From Xanthoparmelia taractica (lineage: Eukaryota; Ascomycota; Lecanoromycetes; Lecanorales; Parmeliaceae), in NCBI GenBank assembly GCA_033085395.1, contig JANQBS010000278.1, forward strand, positions 1 to 47,868: DNA of 47,868 nt, given 5' to 3'. Position numbers and translations under genes: made by a program. The notes beneath the pieces are model-generated. The model searched no databases. It had not been told where the DNA came from and saw only the letters and a program-made list of their open reading frames with translations. This document shows, one piece after another, positions 31,341 to 41,809 of this stretch (the stretch's first letter is position 1; the number at the start of each line of letters is the position of its first letter).

Positions 31341-32309
31341 GTAGTATATATTATTAAGTTATTATATCCCACTCACTGCTGACACGCAACCGATTGATTT
31401 GAATTCTTGTCTCCATTGTGGTCAATCCCCAATCTTTCCAAACAGTGCAAAGACACCAGTTCAAACACGGTTGCAGAAGCTAAATCTGCCTAGCGGCAGA
31501 CCTACCACGAGCAGCAATCGATGACGGGATGTTCTAGGGTGAGGGGCTCCTCTGACTATCAAACTCCACACCCAGCCTGAATGAAAGCGACGAGATGTGG
31601 TAGGACTGATGAAAGAAAATCTCATGCTGGGAAGTCAACTCGACGCAACGCAACTTAATTACTATCCCAACTCAACCTAAAGCAATATCAACAACACCAA
31701 CAACACCAGCGTCATTCATTTATTCGTCCATCCATCCATCCAATCATGCCCATGGCCGCGAAACTTCTCCTTTCCTCCCTACCTCCCTACCTCCCTACCT
31801 CCCTACCTCCCTACCTCCCTACCTCCCTACCTCCCTACCTTCCTACCTTCCCTTCCTCCCTTCCTCCCTTCCTCCCTTCCTCCCTTCCTCCCTTCCTTCC
31901 TTTCTTCCTCCCTTCCTTGCTTCTTCCCTCTATCCACCCAAACACCCATCCTCAATTTTGAATAGGAATCGGGATAGGGATAGAGATAAGATTGGATATG
32001 ACGGGATGGGATGGGATGGGTTAGATAGAGTAAAGAGTTGGAAGCGGAGAGAGATGGTTTGTAGGTAGGGAAGAGGTGATTGAATGGTTTGAGGGCTGGA
32101 TGTGGCTCTGTGGCTGGTAACAATACGCTAGTAAATAGCCGACGGGGCTGGTGGGGTTGCCTCGGTTGCAGTTCTCACGACTCTCCGGCTTGTAACATGA
32201 TATTCATGCTCCGCCAGCTCCGAATCTCTGTTATACCTAAGTAGCTCAATCATACCCTATTTCCGAAAGTCCAGGCCTATCTTTGAGAGACTTATGAAAA
32301 GCAAGAACA
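31341..32309. other. Intergenic with long CT-rich octamer array
   Basis: A 969-bp gap between two plus-strand genes. It holds a polypyrimidine array at 31774-31925 and GGGAT/GATAG-like repeats near 31968-32030. No gene or RNA seen. Confidence 0.6.
31774..31925. repeat. (CCTCCCTA)n followed by (CCTTCCT)n polypyrimidine array
   Basis: About eight octamer units of CCTCCCTA grade into CCTTCCCT-type units. The whole 150-bp tract is almost pure pyrimidine on the plus strand. Confidence 0.9.
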
Positions 32310-33776
32310 ATGACTTTTGCACCACCTGTATCTAGAAGTAATTTCCATTACAACGGAAACCTCTTTGTCGAAGTCGGCGACTTCAATCGACACGAGCGTG
32401 CCACCGTCGAGGAGATCAGCGCAATTCTCCGCCCAGACTTGAAGAAAACCAAGAAAGCCACACTTGACCCGCCAAAGGATCAGGTAGGCCATTGGTACGA
32501 AGCCCAGCTGATACACTATGGACTTCCGCCCTCAAAGGACAAGGCAAGAGCGAAGATGCGCCTATTGGAAGCACTGAATTCGTCCAAGCTGGTTGTGCCT
32601 CCCAATATCGCCAAAATGGAAGCTGAGATGAAGAAGGAGTATACTGCGGCTGAGAGGAAAGCAAAAGCCCAGTACAAAGCCAGCATGGCGCCGCCTACTA
32701 TGAAAAGTGAGCCTGCTGCAGTAGGCAAAAAACGGAAGCAGTCTGATTTTTCCGGAAACATTAACAATATCAATGTCAATATCAGCTTGGGGAATAACTT
32801 TCAAGGATTCCCAGGCGCTGTCGACAACACCAGTAGCCAGCCACCAGCCAAGAAAGCCAAGACAGGACCGTCAAAGCCAACCAACAAGAAGACTGAGAAA
32901 AGTGCATCTGCGAACCCATCAGAAAAGAGTACTAAGCCCGAGATCAAGCAGCAGGCGCCCAGCCGTCCTAAACAGACGGCGAAATCAGCAAAGCTCACCG
33001 AGGCTTGGTTGAAAGATCCCAGCATAGGTCAAGGACCCGTTAATCGCGAAGGAGTTCCCATTCCGCATCCATTCAGTACAAAAAAGGAAGCTACTGAAAA
33101 AACGCCAGCAGCAAAAAAGGAACCTATTGTCAAGAAAGCCCCAGGAGCCAAGCCAGAGCCAAAGCCAAAGGTCGAGGGCCCAACACGTGTCAAAGAGGAA
33201 CCCGGCCTCGCGAAAGACCCAAAGCCCAAAAAGGAACCCAAGGTGAAGAAGGAACCCTCCGCCAAACCCTCCTCCCAAAAAACCAAACCCGACCCGGACG
33301 CAAAACCATCTCTCATCCCCAACCCAACGCCGCCCCTCGGCCTCATAAACGGCATCTACGACCTCTCCTGCCCAACCGTACAACGCGAATGGCCCTCCGC
33401 AGCAGACCTCACCCTGACCCTCTCCCTCGCCGGCACCGCGGTCTGGGGCGCCTACGACCTCGGCATCTTCACCGGCATTCTCTTCCTGCCCACCCGACCT
33501 TACCAAGCCACCAACTCACCCCTCCCCTTCACCTGGCGCGGTAGAGAGAATGGCGAGGGTGAAATGACTTTCGGACAGGGCTGTGATGGGGAGATTTCGT
33601 TTTTGGGAAACGGGAGGATTGAGGGATGGATTGGTGTTTATGGGCGGTGTGCGTTTGAAGGGGTTAGGAGGGTCGAGGGTGGTACGGCGGTGAGGGCGGC
33701 GGGGAGTATGAGGGGGGAGTGGGAGGGGTATAATGAGGAGGCTTATGAGGAGGAGAGGTGGGGGAGGTGGGGGTGA
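32310..33776 (+). CDS. Uncharacterised fungal K/P-rich protein with conserved ends, 488 aa
   Basis: A single-exon frame of 488 aa. The N-terminal 110 residues look folded (NFHYNGNLFVEVGDF; then YGLPPSKDKARAKMRLLEAL, which resembles a small SAP-like helix pair, an inference). A middle of about 220 residues is Lys/Pro/Ala-rich with a possible nuclear signal (GKKRKQ, PPAKKAK) and repeated KKEP motifs. The C-terminal part (about 345-460) is again ordered: GLINGIYDLSCPTVQREW, LAGTAVWGAYDLGIFTGIL, LPFTWRGRENGEGEMTFGQG, EISFLGNGRIEGW. I recall this WRGRE-GEGE block in other fungal proteins of unknown function. A nuclear role is likely but unproven. The C-terminal 30 residues (GEWEGYNEEAYEEERWGRWG) lie in purine-rich DNA. 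Confidence 0.78.
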   Translation: MTFAPPVSRSNFHYNGNLFVEVGDFNRHERATVEEISAILRPDLKKTKKATLDPPKDQVGHWYEAQLIHYGLPPSKDKARAKMRLLEALNSSKLVVPPNIAKMEAEMKKEYTAAERKAKAQYKASMAPPTMKSEPAAVGKKRKQSDFSGNINNINVNISLGNNFQGFPGAVDNTSSQPPAKKAKTGPSKPTNKKTEKSASANPSEKSTKPEIKQQAPSRPKQTAKSAKLTEAWLKDPSIGQGPVNREGVPIPHPFSTKKEATEKTPAAKKEPIVKKAPGAKPEPKPKVEGPTRVKEEPGLAKDPKPKKEPKVKKEPSAKPSSQKTKPDPDAKPSLIPNPTPPLGLINGIYDLSCPTVQREWPSAADLTLTLSLAGTAVWGAYDLGIFTGILFLPTRPYQATNSPLPFTWRGRENGEGEMTFGQGCDGEISFLGNGRIEGWIGVYGRCAFEGVRRVEGGTAVRAAGSMRGEWEGYNEEAYEEERWGRWG

Positions 33777-33895
33777 GTTGAGCGGTAGGGGTTTCTTGCG
33801 TTGTACTGGGATAAAAGCGCGTATGTGGTGTGTGTAATAATATCATCCATGATGACCTGACGCTTCCGATTCTCGATCACCCATTTCACGTCTGC

Positions 33896-33948
<53 letters not shown>

Positions 33949-33981
33949 CATCCATCTATCTATCCATCTATCCATCTATCT
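33896..33981. repeat. (CTAT)n grading into CCAT/CTAT mixed array
   Basis: About 13 perfect CTAT units followed by mixed CCAT and CTAT units. Confidence 0.9.
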
Positions 33982-34469
33982 GCCTTCCTTCCTTCCTTCT
34001 GGTCCTTTACGCGACCCGTCCCTTCCCATGCACTCTACTCTATCTCTTCCCGTGCAGCTTTTCTCTCACACACACACATATATATATATACTCTCCCTCC
34101 CCCCCCCCCTCTCTCTCCCCCCCCCTCCCTCTCTCCCTCCCTCCCTCTCCCTCTCCCCTTTCTCTCTCCCTCTCTCCCTCTCCCTCTCTCTTCCTCTCCC
34201 TCCCTCTCTCTCTCCCTATCCTCATTAATGCGAGAGAGAGAGATTTCATTAGCTAGCCAGCCAGGTCCCTTACCTTACCTTGGCCTTGGCTCTTGGCTCG
34301 CGTACCGAGAATCGAGAATCGAGAATCGGTGGAATGGAACGGAATGGAATGGAATGCACTAGCTCGGCTCGTTCGATTCGATGGGATGGGATGGGATGGA
34401 TGGATGGATGAGCTTGAGGCGGTCGATGGGATGGATGTACTGTATGGATGGAGCTTGAGGCGATATGTA

Positions 34470-34573
34470 GGATAGGATAGGATAGGATAGGAAAGGAAAG
34501 GATAGGAAAGGATAGGATAGGATAGGAAAGGATAGGAAAGGATAGGAAAGGATAGGAAAGGATAGGAAAGGAA
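34470..34573. repeat. GGATA/GGAAA pentamer array
   Basis: About 20 pentamers; two unit types alternate (GGATA and GGAAA), giving a higher-order 10-bp period in the right half. Confidence 0.88.
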
Positions 34574-34794
34574 GGGGGTGCGTAGCTTGGCGCCTTATCC
34601 GCGGGCATGGGATGGGCGTGAAATGGATTGGATTGGATTGAACGAACGGATAAAATAAAAGGCGCGTGGGCGTGGTGTTGCTCGACTTAACTCTGCTCGA
34701 CTCGAACTCGCCTGTTGCATGCCTACCTGCCTGCCTGCCTTTTTTTTTGATTTTTTTCCTTTTTCCCTTTCTTTTTTGTTTTTTTTTTTTGGGC

Positions 34795-35145
34795 GGGGGG
34801 GTGGGGAGGGGAAGGGGGGGGAAGATGAGTGAGGTTTTTTTTGGAAGGAGAGAAGACGTATTGGATTAGGTTGAAGTAATAGGAATAGGGAGGAAAGGAG
34901 GGGGGGGCGCCGGGGGGGGGGTTGTTGCTGATGCGAGTAGGTAGGGTAGGGGTAGGGGCGGGGAGTGGAGAGGGGACGAGGGGAAGGGGAAGGGGAAGAG
35001 GAAGAGGAAGGGGAAGAAGAAGAAGGAAAATACGGGAAGAGAAGGGGAAGGGAAAGATGGGTAGGGAGGGAAGGGGAGGGGAGAGGAGGGAAGGGGAAGA
35101 TGGGTAGGGAGGGAAGGGGAAGGGGAAGGGGAGGGGAGAGACAAT
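34795..35145 (+). repeat. G-rich polypurine tract
   Basis: Roughly 350 bp, nearly all A and G on the plus strand apart from a short GTTGTTGCTGATGCGAGTAG interruption near 34921-34940, with many GGGG runs separated by one to four bases. It fits simple G-quadruplex patterns and mirror-repeat triplex patterns. Confidence 0.8.
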
Positions 35146-35530
35146 TTGATTTGAATAGTCATATTTGATATGATTTGAGTTGAGTTGAATTAGGTTTGAT
35201 AGAGGGAAGTAACTATCACTATATTATACGATACGATACGAAATGCGTGAATTGAGTTCGCTTCGCTGTAAAAATTCGAATCCGAGCTGTGGTCGAGGGG
35301 AAAGGGGGGGGGGGTATCATGAACGGCCGTCGCTCCATCAATCGCTCCAGTGACCAGTCAGTGCGTGAGATGTGAGGTGAGATAAGATAAGGTGCCGTGA
35401 ACGCGAAGAAAAGCAACGTAAATACACGCTGAACAACCAACCCACTACACGTGCAGTGCAGTCATCAGGGCCGAACCATGTCATGTCACGTCATAACGTC
35501 GAAATCATCATGTCGTCGTCGTCGTCCTCC

Positions 35531-37618
35531 TCAACGCCCCCTCCTCCTCTCCCTCTCACTCTTAGCCAAATCCTTAACATTCTTTACAAACTCCTTCGCG
35601 TCTGCTCGTCTGATTATTAGCATGTGCGTGCTGCTTACTCTTACTCTGCATGTATACACAGAGGAAAAAAAAAAGAAAAAAAAATCCACAGTTACGTACC
35701 ATTGCTTTCGATAAAGGTCAACGCGTGCGCGCCCCCGGGTGTCATTTGCGGGTTATATTCGTCTGTGAAGACGTAGCGCTGTAATTCGGCTAGATGGATG
35801 ACGTGAGAGCTATCGCGGGACATCCATGTGGGGGAGAGGATCTGGTGGGTTATGAAGGCTGTCCAGATGGGTTTTCTGGTAGGGGATCGGATTAGTACGG
35901 CTGTGATTGGAGCGAACAAGTCTTGATCGATCGATCGATCGACTTGCCTTTTGCATTCGCCGGTTTGCACCGACGCCTGGAGTCTGATGACACCGGTGTC
36001 CTTTTCCTGGAACATTCGGAGGGCATGCTCGTAGTGGTCGTCGACGATGCGTCTGCGTTGGGTGAGTCTTGGATCAGAAACGCAGGGGCCGACGGATACT
36101 GACCCCGCGAACAATTCTTCTTCTTTGTGTATATCAAAGTCTCTGATTCTCTCGACGGGGGTTTTGTTGTCTTCCGACCTTAAAGCGAGAAAAGCGCAGA
36201 AGAACAATACCAGGCCTGATCTGCTTTGTTAGATATGTGGATGTGATGTTCAGAAGGATTTCAGTCTCACGTTCATAGCTGGGAAATTTGAGACAGGCCC
36301 AGAGTTCAGGCCTTCCTTCACCGATATCGTAGAACTTCAAAAATGGGCCACTTCTTGACACGATTAATGACACCAAAGGTAGAACAACATCCTTTCGTGA
36401 GCGAGCAGGGCGTATGGTGCGGCACAGGAATCTAGATCTGCCATCATGTGATCGTTGATACAGTCGTACAAGGAGATCACCATTTTCAAATGGTCTAGGC
36501 GATCAGCAGGACAACAAGACTCATCGTAGTCTTCGACTTACAGCTCGAGTATATTGACGTAACCTCTTTCCTCGAGCCTGAGGCTAGAGCCTGGCATAGG
36601 TGGGGCTAGACATACGGATCTAAGGTGCGGTGAGAAGGTGCGTAAGTACCGACGGATGCTAGCGTGACCTACGTCTGGCCAGTGTCCCCCAAGAGCGTTG
36701 AAGGTCGGCTTTGATCAAACACGTCTTTAATCCAATGGCTGCTGAGGACAGAGTTGAGGTTCGAAGACTGGGTAGAGAAGGTATTGGATGTGGTTGGTGA
36801 GCCAGGAACATCAGGGGCATGCGGAGGTCGACGGGGGATCCTTTCAAAGTCGACTTCCCAATCTGGCAGACGATTGTTGCCTCTGCCCCCTCCTCCTGGA
36901 AAAGGCTCTTCTCGTCGCGGCGGTCCGAATTCATCTCGAGGCCTTCTCCTTTCGAATGAAGTCGGTCTGGGAATAACTATAAAGGTCAGCGTCGAGATCC
37001 CCCACAATGAGACTACTGACCTGGACCTCCGACATCAAGTCTATCAAAATCCTCCACGAAAGTATCACGCTGTTTATCCAACAGCCGCTCGAGCTTGATA
37101 ATCGAGTCGTCAAATAAGCCAGGGCTGTGTGGCAAGCTAGGGAAATGTCAGTGAGCCCCCGCGAAAAAGATTTCAAACCCCAAGAAACTTCACCCTCTGA
37201 TCAGTGTATCTACTAGTCCCTCCAAGACGATGCAGCAGATTTCCAATCGCCGCTGCAAAGTATTACCGCTCTCAGCGTAAAAGTGGTCACACAAATCATC
37301 CCACACGTAGCCATATTCTGCGCGCGGGATAGCGGCCACCCTGCCCAAGCGTCCAAACAGCCTCAGAACATCGGCAAAGGTGTAATTGAGGCTGTCTTTG
37401 ACCGTAGTCAGATCGTAGGAAATCTCGGGATAGCGTCGGTGGTGTGCGAAGGGGCCGATGGCCCTGTCGAGTTGGCGCAAGGCTGAGCTGACGGAAAGGC
37501 ACTGGGCCATAAGGGCCGTAATCTCTGCTGACTGATCATCCACCGGGACTAAAAACTTGTCTAGAGCCGCAGAGATGTCCTCTGCCGTCTCGGCGACCGC
37601 AATAATGGCCGGCGCCAT
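35531..37618 (-). CDS. Nine-exon uncharacterised fungal protein, 536 aa
   Basis: Exons complement(35531..35601, 35700..35875, 35948..36052, 36104..36215, 36271..36494, 36542..36619, 36673..36976, 37021..37136, 37194..37618) join in frame to give 536 aa. The N-terminal helical part (MAPAIIAVAETAEDISAALD ... LEICCIVLEGLVDTLIRG) is followed by a low-complexity linker (RRRPRDEFGPPRREEPFPGG). The C-terminal half holds EERGYVNILELPFENGDLLV, FLCRTIRPARSRKDVVLPL, ELWACLKFPSYERLVLFFCA, DHYEHALRMFQEKDTGVIRL, and finally AELQRYVFTDEYNPQMTPGG. I recall this architecture in multigene families of filamentous ascomycetes, function unknown. Intron 7 is GC-AG. The final 24-residue exon ends in a basic run (SERERRRGR). 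Splice sites were chosen for frame and consensus; exons 4 and 9 are the least certain. Confidence 0.8.
35876..35947 (-). other. GC-AG intron
   Basis: The donor is AAAAG|GCAAGT and the acceptor CTACCAG. No GT donor nearby keeps frame between GECKR and KPIWTAF. The remaining donor bases match consensus perfectly, as usual for GC-AG introns. The 72-bp intron carries a GATC tetramer run near 35926-35941. Confidence 0.75.
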
Positions 37619-39012
37619 TTCTTCTTCAGAAGAGTCGCAGCTGCTTCTCCGGCGTCTCCGCAGTGGTAGAGCAGGATTTCCTCACGCTTGGTCGCATCAT
37701 TGTTCATCATCTGTTTGGAGTGTTTGGACTGCGCAATCATGGTGTTGGAGAAAGCAAGAAGAGATTTTGAAGAAAATCAGCAGAGGATTGAATTTTATTA
37801 ATTATTGATCTTGTGGGAGATTATTACTCTACTACTACTACTACTACTAACTTGTTGCCCGAAACGCAGATTGACGTGTTCAGCGTGTATATCCGCAAAT
37901 GAGGGCAAGGCGAGGAAAGGCGAATGGGGGAATGGAAACCGTCCTTGTCGCATTGGCAAGGTAAGAAAAGAAAGGATCTCGGCCTTGTGGAAGAGGAAAG
38001 GTATTCCCTTTAGCCGTGTCGCCTTGAAAGGTTTTTTTTTCTGTCTTGTCTCATGGTGCCCGTTCTTGCATGAAATGGAGTGAAAATGACTGGTGAAAAA
38101 AGTCAATCGCGCGTCTCGTCTTACTGGCGGTGTAAAGTACTTCTAAGTTCTAGCAAACGATCAATGTGCAGGGGCCCCTTCGCTGCAGCTCAATGGCACC
38201 ATTGGTTGGACTATGAAATAGTAATACGGTAGATAAGTAGCTGCAACCACTATGCACTCCGTAAATTGCAGACTGCATAGGGTACAGAGTCTGTCTGCAT
38301 AGCTTCTACGTATCGAGATTGCATGGATCTTTTAGAAATGTGGAGAAAAGATGCTGCACAGGTCGGCGGGAAAGATGAGACTGGGAGAGCCAAAGTACCT
38401 TAGGCTTGAATTTCATGCCAGAACAATTGACACCTTTTGTACGGTATACCCCGACTTTACGTAGCGACTGCGAGTAAGACGCCTTTCAAGGCCGTAGAGA
38501 GAATGTGCTGGCAGAAGTGGGTGCACGGCAGCAGTTATCGTCTAACGCAGGAGACGATTTGGCAAGGGAACGATCAGGAGCTGCAGTGAATCCAAAAGTT
38601 TCGGTATTGTGATTCGCTAAAAGGTTGATTGAGGTCGAGAAAGTCCAAATGTGTTTGGGAAGAATGCATGAGATTTTCAACTATTGTACAAATGCTCTAG
38701 CCACGTCCACGCCCCTTCAGCAAGCCTGCCGTGCATCACCATCATCTAGAGCCGGTGATGTATGATAGCGACTCCCAGCCAGGGTATCTAGGATGAATAT
38801 GCATGAACCAACCCCTTCCGCAAACAAAAGCTCCATCCCCCTCCTGCACGCTACCTTTCCAGCACGCACGAGCAAAGCCACATATCCCATGTTGTAGAAG
38901 ACAAGGAAGCACGTCGGGGAACGCAAGAAGACGACCGTATGATGGCGAAGGCTGGCTGTTCCTTTCCAAGGCGGTCAAGGAGTCGCCGGGTCGTCGAGAG
39001 ATAGCGAGAGGT
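37619..39012. other. Intergenic, no gene seen
   Basis: A 1.39-kb gap between two minus-strand genes, holding the promoter of the 536-aa gene and the 3' flank of NHP6. A short ACT array lies at about 37829-37849. Open frames (37805-38083 plus, 38742-39035 minus) show no family character. Confidence 0.5.
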
Positions 39013-39515
39013 CTATTCCTCGTCTTCCTCCTCATCGTTGGCCTGTGCGAATGCTTGTTAGGAAGATCTCAACGACAACAGGGGATAGCAGGTTCACTTA
39101 CGTTGTAGGATGCCTTCTCATCCTCGTAGCGCTGCTTATCCGTCTTGGCCTTGGCCTCGTACGGCTCGCGCTGCTTGTTACTGAGCGCCTTCCATCTCTC
39201 ACCGAGGACCTTGCCGACTTGGCCTGAATTGCGGGACGCTGGTTAGCCATAGCGTCCACAGCAGGCGGTCCTGACATGAATTTACCGAAGCTGATGCCGG
39301 GGTTCTCCTCCCTCACGTTATCACGCTGCTCGTTGGCGAAAAACATGTAGGCAGACAAGCCACGCTTGGGGGCGTTGGGGTCTAGAGGATTGATTTGGTC
39401 AGCTGGGATTCAATGGTAGGCAGTCGAGGTAGAGGTGGAGCTCACCCTTCTTCTTCTTGCCTCCATCAGGAGCGGCCTTGGCCTTGGTTTTGCGGGTTGC
39501 TTTTTCTTTGGGCAT
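39013..39515 (-). CDS. NHP6: NHP6-type HMG-box chromatin protein
   Basis: An abundant non-sequence-specific DNA-bending protein that assists nucleosome remodelling and the FACT complex. Four exons, complement(39013..39042, 39102..39223, 39286..39381, 39446..39515), give 105 aa, close to the family's usual 95-110. The basic N-terminus (MPKEKATRKTKAKAAPDGGK, then KKKKD) precedes a single HMG box at about 25-95: PNAPKRGLSAYMFFANEQRD, then ENPGISFGQVGKVLGERWKA, then YEAKAKTDKQRYEDEKASYN. The last exon adds only ANDEEEDEE, an acidic tail. The tiny 30-nt last exon and three short introns (59-64 bp) keep frame. A likely leader intron lies just upstream. Confidence 0.93.
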
Positions 39516-39525
39516 GATGATGGAT

Positions 39526-39718
39526 CTAGTAGATATGCGCGTCAGTCAACGCGTAGATTAGCTAGATGGACGCAAGCATAGCCAATTGGCCGGGGAAGGA
39601 TAAGGTGTGGTTGCAGCGAAGGCAGTGGCTGTGTTGTTCCGGCCCAACGAGAAACAGCAGAGTGGAAAAAGCAAAGCGCGAGGCAGCTAGGATGATGATA
39701 GGCGAGTAGGAAGCTCAC
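39526..39718 (-). other. NHP6: Probable 5'UTR intron of NHP6
   Basis: On the minus strand AG|GTGAGC at 39718 and a GACTGAC branch followed by CTACTAG ending at 39526 outline a 193-bp intron that stops ten bases before the ATG. It is inferred from consensus alone. Confidence 0.5.
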
Positions 39719-40980
39719 CTGATTTGACTGTTATGGTGGGTGTGATGTGTGGTAGGACTATGGGTTGTCGTGTTAGTCGGGTTGATGAAGGTGGAGGGTG
39801 ACGACGAGCATCGCAAAGCGTCTCCAGTGAGCGCCGGCGAAGGTCGCGACAAGATCAAAACAAGAAGCAATGGCGCGATTTTGGTGTAGAAAAAAAAAGG
39901 TGGGGTGAAATTGTTGTAATGAAAAGGAAGATGTTAGTGATGGTACTTACTGAGATGCGCAGTACTATTGAGTACTATGGACTATTGTATGTAATGAGGT
40001 ACAGGCACAAATTTGGGTGGAGTGATTATTTTGGTGAGAGAGTTGAGAGAGAGAGAGTAGTTGGGTGAGAGATTTTTGGTGAGGAATTTGTATGAGAGTG
40101 ATTTTGGGGGGGGGGGAAGAAATGTAAGGAGGGGGCAGGCTCTAATACTAGTACGTAGTACTTTTAGTAAGGGCGTAATTTTGGCTTGAGGGGAAACCAC
40201 ACCGACTAAGGTAAGCACCTACGCACCTACGCACCTACGCACCTACGAAGTACGTACCTACGCTACCCGACATCTAGGTATCCTTTGCCCGTATGAGTCA
40301 AAGCAGAAAGAAGATAAAAAAAAAGGAAGAGAGAAAGCAGGCGCAATGTGAATGCAAACTGCAATAACAACAACTCAACGCATTCCTGCCTTTACTCCCA
40401 TGCAACTTACTTGCAAACTACTTGGGAAGTACAGTAAAAGCAACCTTCGGCTATGATGTGAAGTCTATCCGATTCTCCTCAGACTAAGGTAACCATCACT
40501 TTCACCACCTGCACCTCCCTTTGTGCAATTCTTTTTTGGCCGCCCAACACACTGGTAGCAAGCAAGCAAGCTACGCTACAAGCCTTACTTAGGTCCTACT
40601 GGCTTTGTTAGATTAGGACATGTAGCGCCCAGCATTTGGCTGAATTGCTCGCCTCCTTTGTCCCTAATAGATTGCTTGCCATCTCCATCCGTACCCTTCC
40701 GCCTAGAGTTGAGCAAAGCTGACATCCAGCTGTCATCCCTGGAATCCTATCCCTCTGGGATTATCCGCCTCTGGGTCTTTGTGCCATCATCAGCTTACCC
40801 TTCTCGCACCAGCTGTACTTTGCGGTCCATAATCTTAAGGCGTAGAATATAGTAGTGATAGTGGTCTCGTCTGTGCTTGAAGCTTAAATCGTGACTTTTG
40901 TAAGAGCGGGGGCGCGCACTGTCTTCCGTTGCATAGACTATCCAAGATGCCAGCTTCGGGTGAAACTTTGCTCCGCATCT
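39719..40980. other. Intergenic: NHP6 promoter and CENP-H 3' flank
   Basis: Holds GA-rich and poly-G segments near 40030-40130 and a GCACCTAC octamer array at 40215-40246. The open frame at 40658-40852 is not credible. No gene seen. Confidence 0.55.
40215..40246. repeat. (GCACCTAC)4 octamer array
   Basis: Four perfect tandem octamers, followed by related CTACG pieces up to about 40262. Confidence 0.9.
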
Positions 40981-41809
40981 TCAATCTGCTTCATCTTCTT
41001 CGTCTAGTACCAGGTCTCGTAGACTATCATCTCGCGCCCAGTCTACCGCACTCCCGGCCACGACTGCTGCAACGACGCTCTTCATGATCCTCCATTTTCG
41101 CCTCGCTGTTGCAGCCTCATTCCGCAATGCCTCAAGCTGTGCGGCGAATTTCGGGTCTCTCGCAACTTCATCCCGCTGAGCTTGCACCTTTTGAGCCAAA
41201 GCAACAAGGGTCGCGGTCAAAGCTCGATTCTTCTCCATTGCGCGGATGTTGTCTGCTGACCGCATGGCTGCTTCCTTCAGTAGCTTTTGGAAAGCGGAGG
41301 ATAGATTCGTATGTGCGATCTCAAGCGTGTCTCTTCGGTCGATCACAGAATGTAGAGTTCTAGAGTCTATAAGCTGTTGCGTATCATCATCGAGGCCTCC
41401 GGTGAGGTAGAGTACCTCTCCGTAGGTGTTGCTTTGAGACCCGAGTGGACAGCTTTGAGTACTGGATGAACAATGAGGACATCTTCCACCACACTCTGCT
41501 TGAGTGAGTATGTAGCCCTAGCCTCGAGGCACTCTTTCTCTGCAATCTTCACTTGCGAATCTAGTTCCTCGTCCGTCAGAGATTGCTGCGCTGCCGGAAG
41601 CGAATTAGCCGGTGCTGTTTGGAACCCAGACGGACATCTTCACTTAGAGGCATAGCACCTTGAGCTTCGAGGAGGGTCTTTCCAAGCGTCAATTCGTTCA
41701 GTTGGTCCCATAGCTCCAGAATTTGGCCTTCAACTTCGTAGAAGGGGATTGCATCGCCTGACTTGTGCGCGGCAAGTTCTGCGAACGCAGCATCTGTAGT
41801 GGATGACAT
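40981..41809 (-). CDS. CENP-H-like inner-kinetochore (CCAN) protein
   Basis: CENP-H (Fta3 in S. pombe, Mcm16 in budding yeast) is a coiled-coil subunit of the constitutive centromere-associated network. Three exons, complement(40981..41359, 41416..41585, 41636..41809), give 240 aa. Features that suggest the family are a helical N-terminus (YEVEGQILELWDQLNEL), the segment LTDEELDSQVKIAEKECLEA, the pattern VLKAVHSGLKATPTER-TLHSVIDRRDTLEIAHTNL across a splice, and the C-terminus RRKWRIMKSVVAAVVAGSAV then DWARDDSLRDLVLDEEDEAD. The first intron (50 bp) could use another acceptor four bases further into the intron, together with another donor, giving DVRLAQQ instead of DQ at the junction. Family assignment rests on remembered motif resemblance, so it is moderate. 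Confidence 0.68.

Larger units (their letters stand above)
33777..35530. other. Intergenic, dense microsatellite and polypurine field
   Basis: A 1.75-kb convergent gap. In order it holds a (CTAT)n array (33896-33948) grading to CCAT, CA/TA and CT runs (34065-34220), short GAATCGA and GGAAT/GGGAT repeats (34305-34410), a GGATA/GGAAA pentamer array (34470-34573), T-rich homopolymers (34740-34790) and a 350-bp G-rich purine tract (34795-35145). Open frames here are low complexity and are not genes. Confidence 0.7.

Noticed and set aside
33830..34228. 132-codon frame of SIYL and SLPP repeats
   Set aside because: Translation of CTAT and CT microsatellites, not a gene.
34866..35162. Pro/Phe-rich frame opposite the G-rich tract
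   Set aside because: Low-complexity translation of a polypurine tract.
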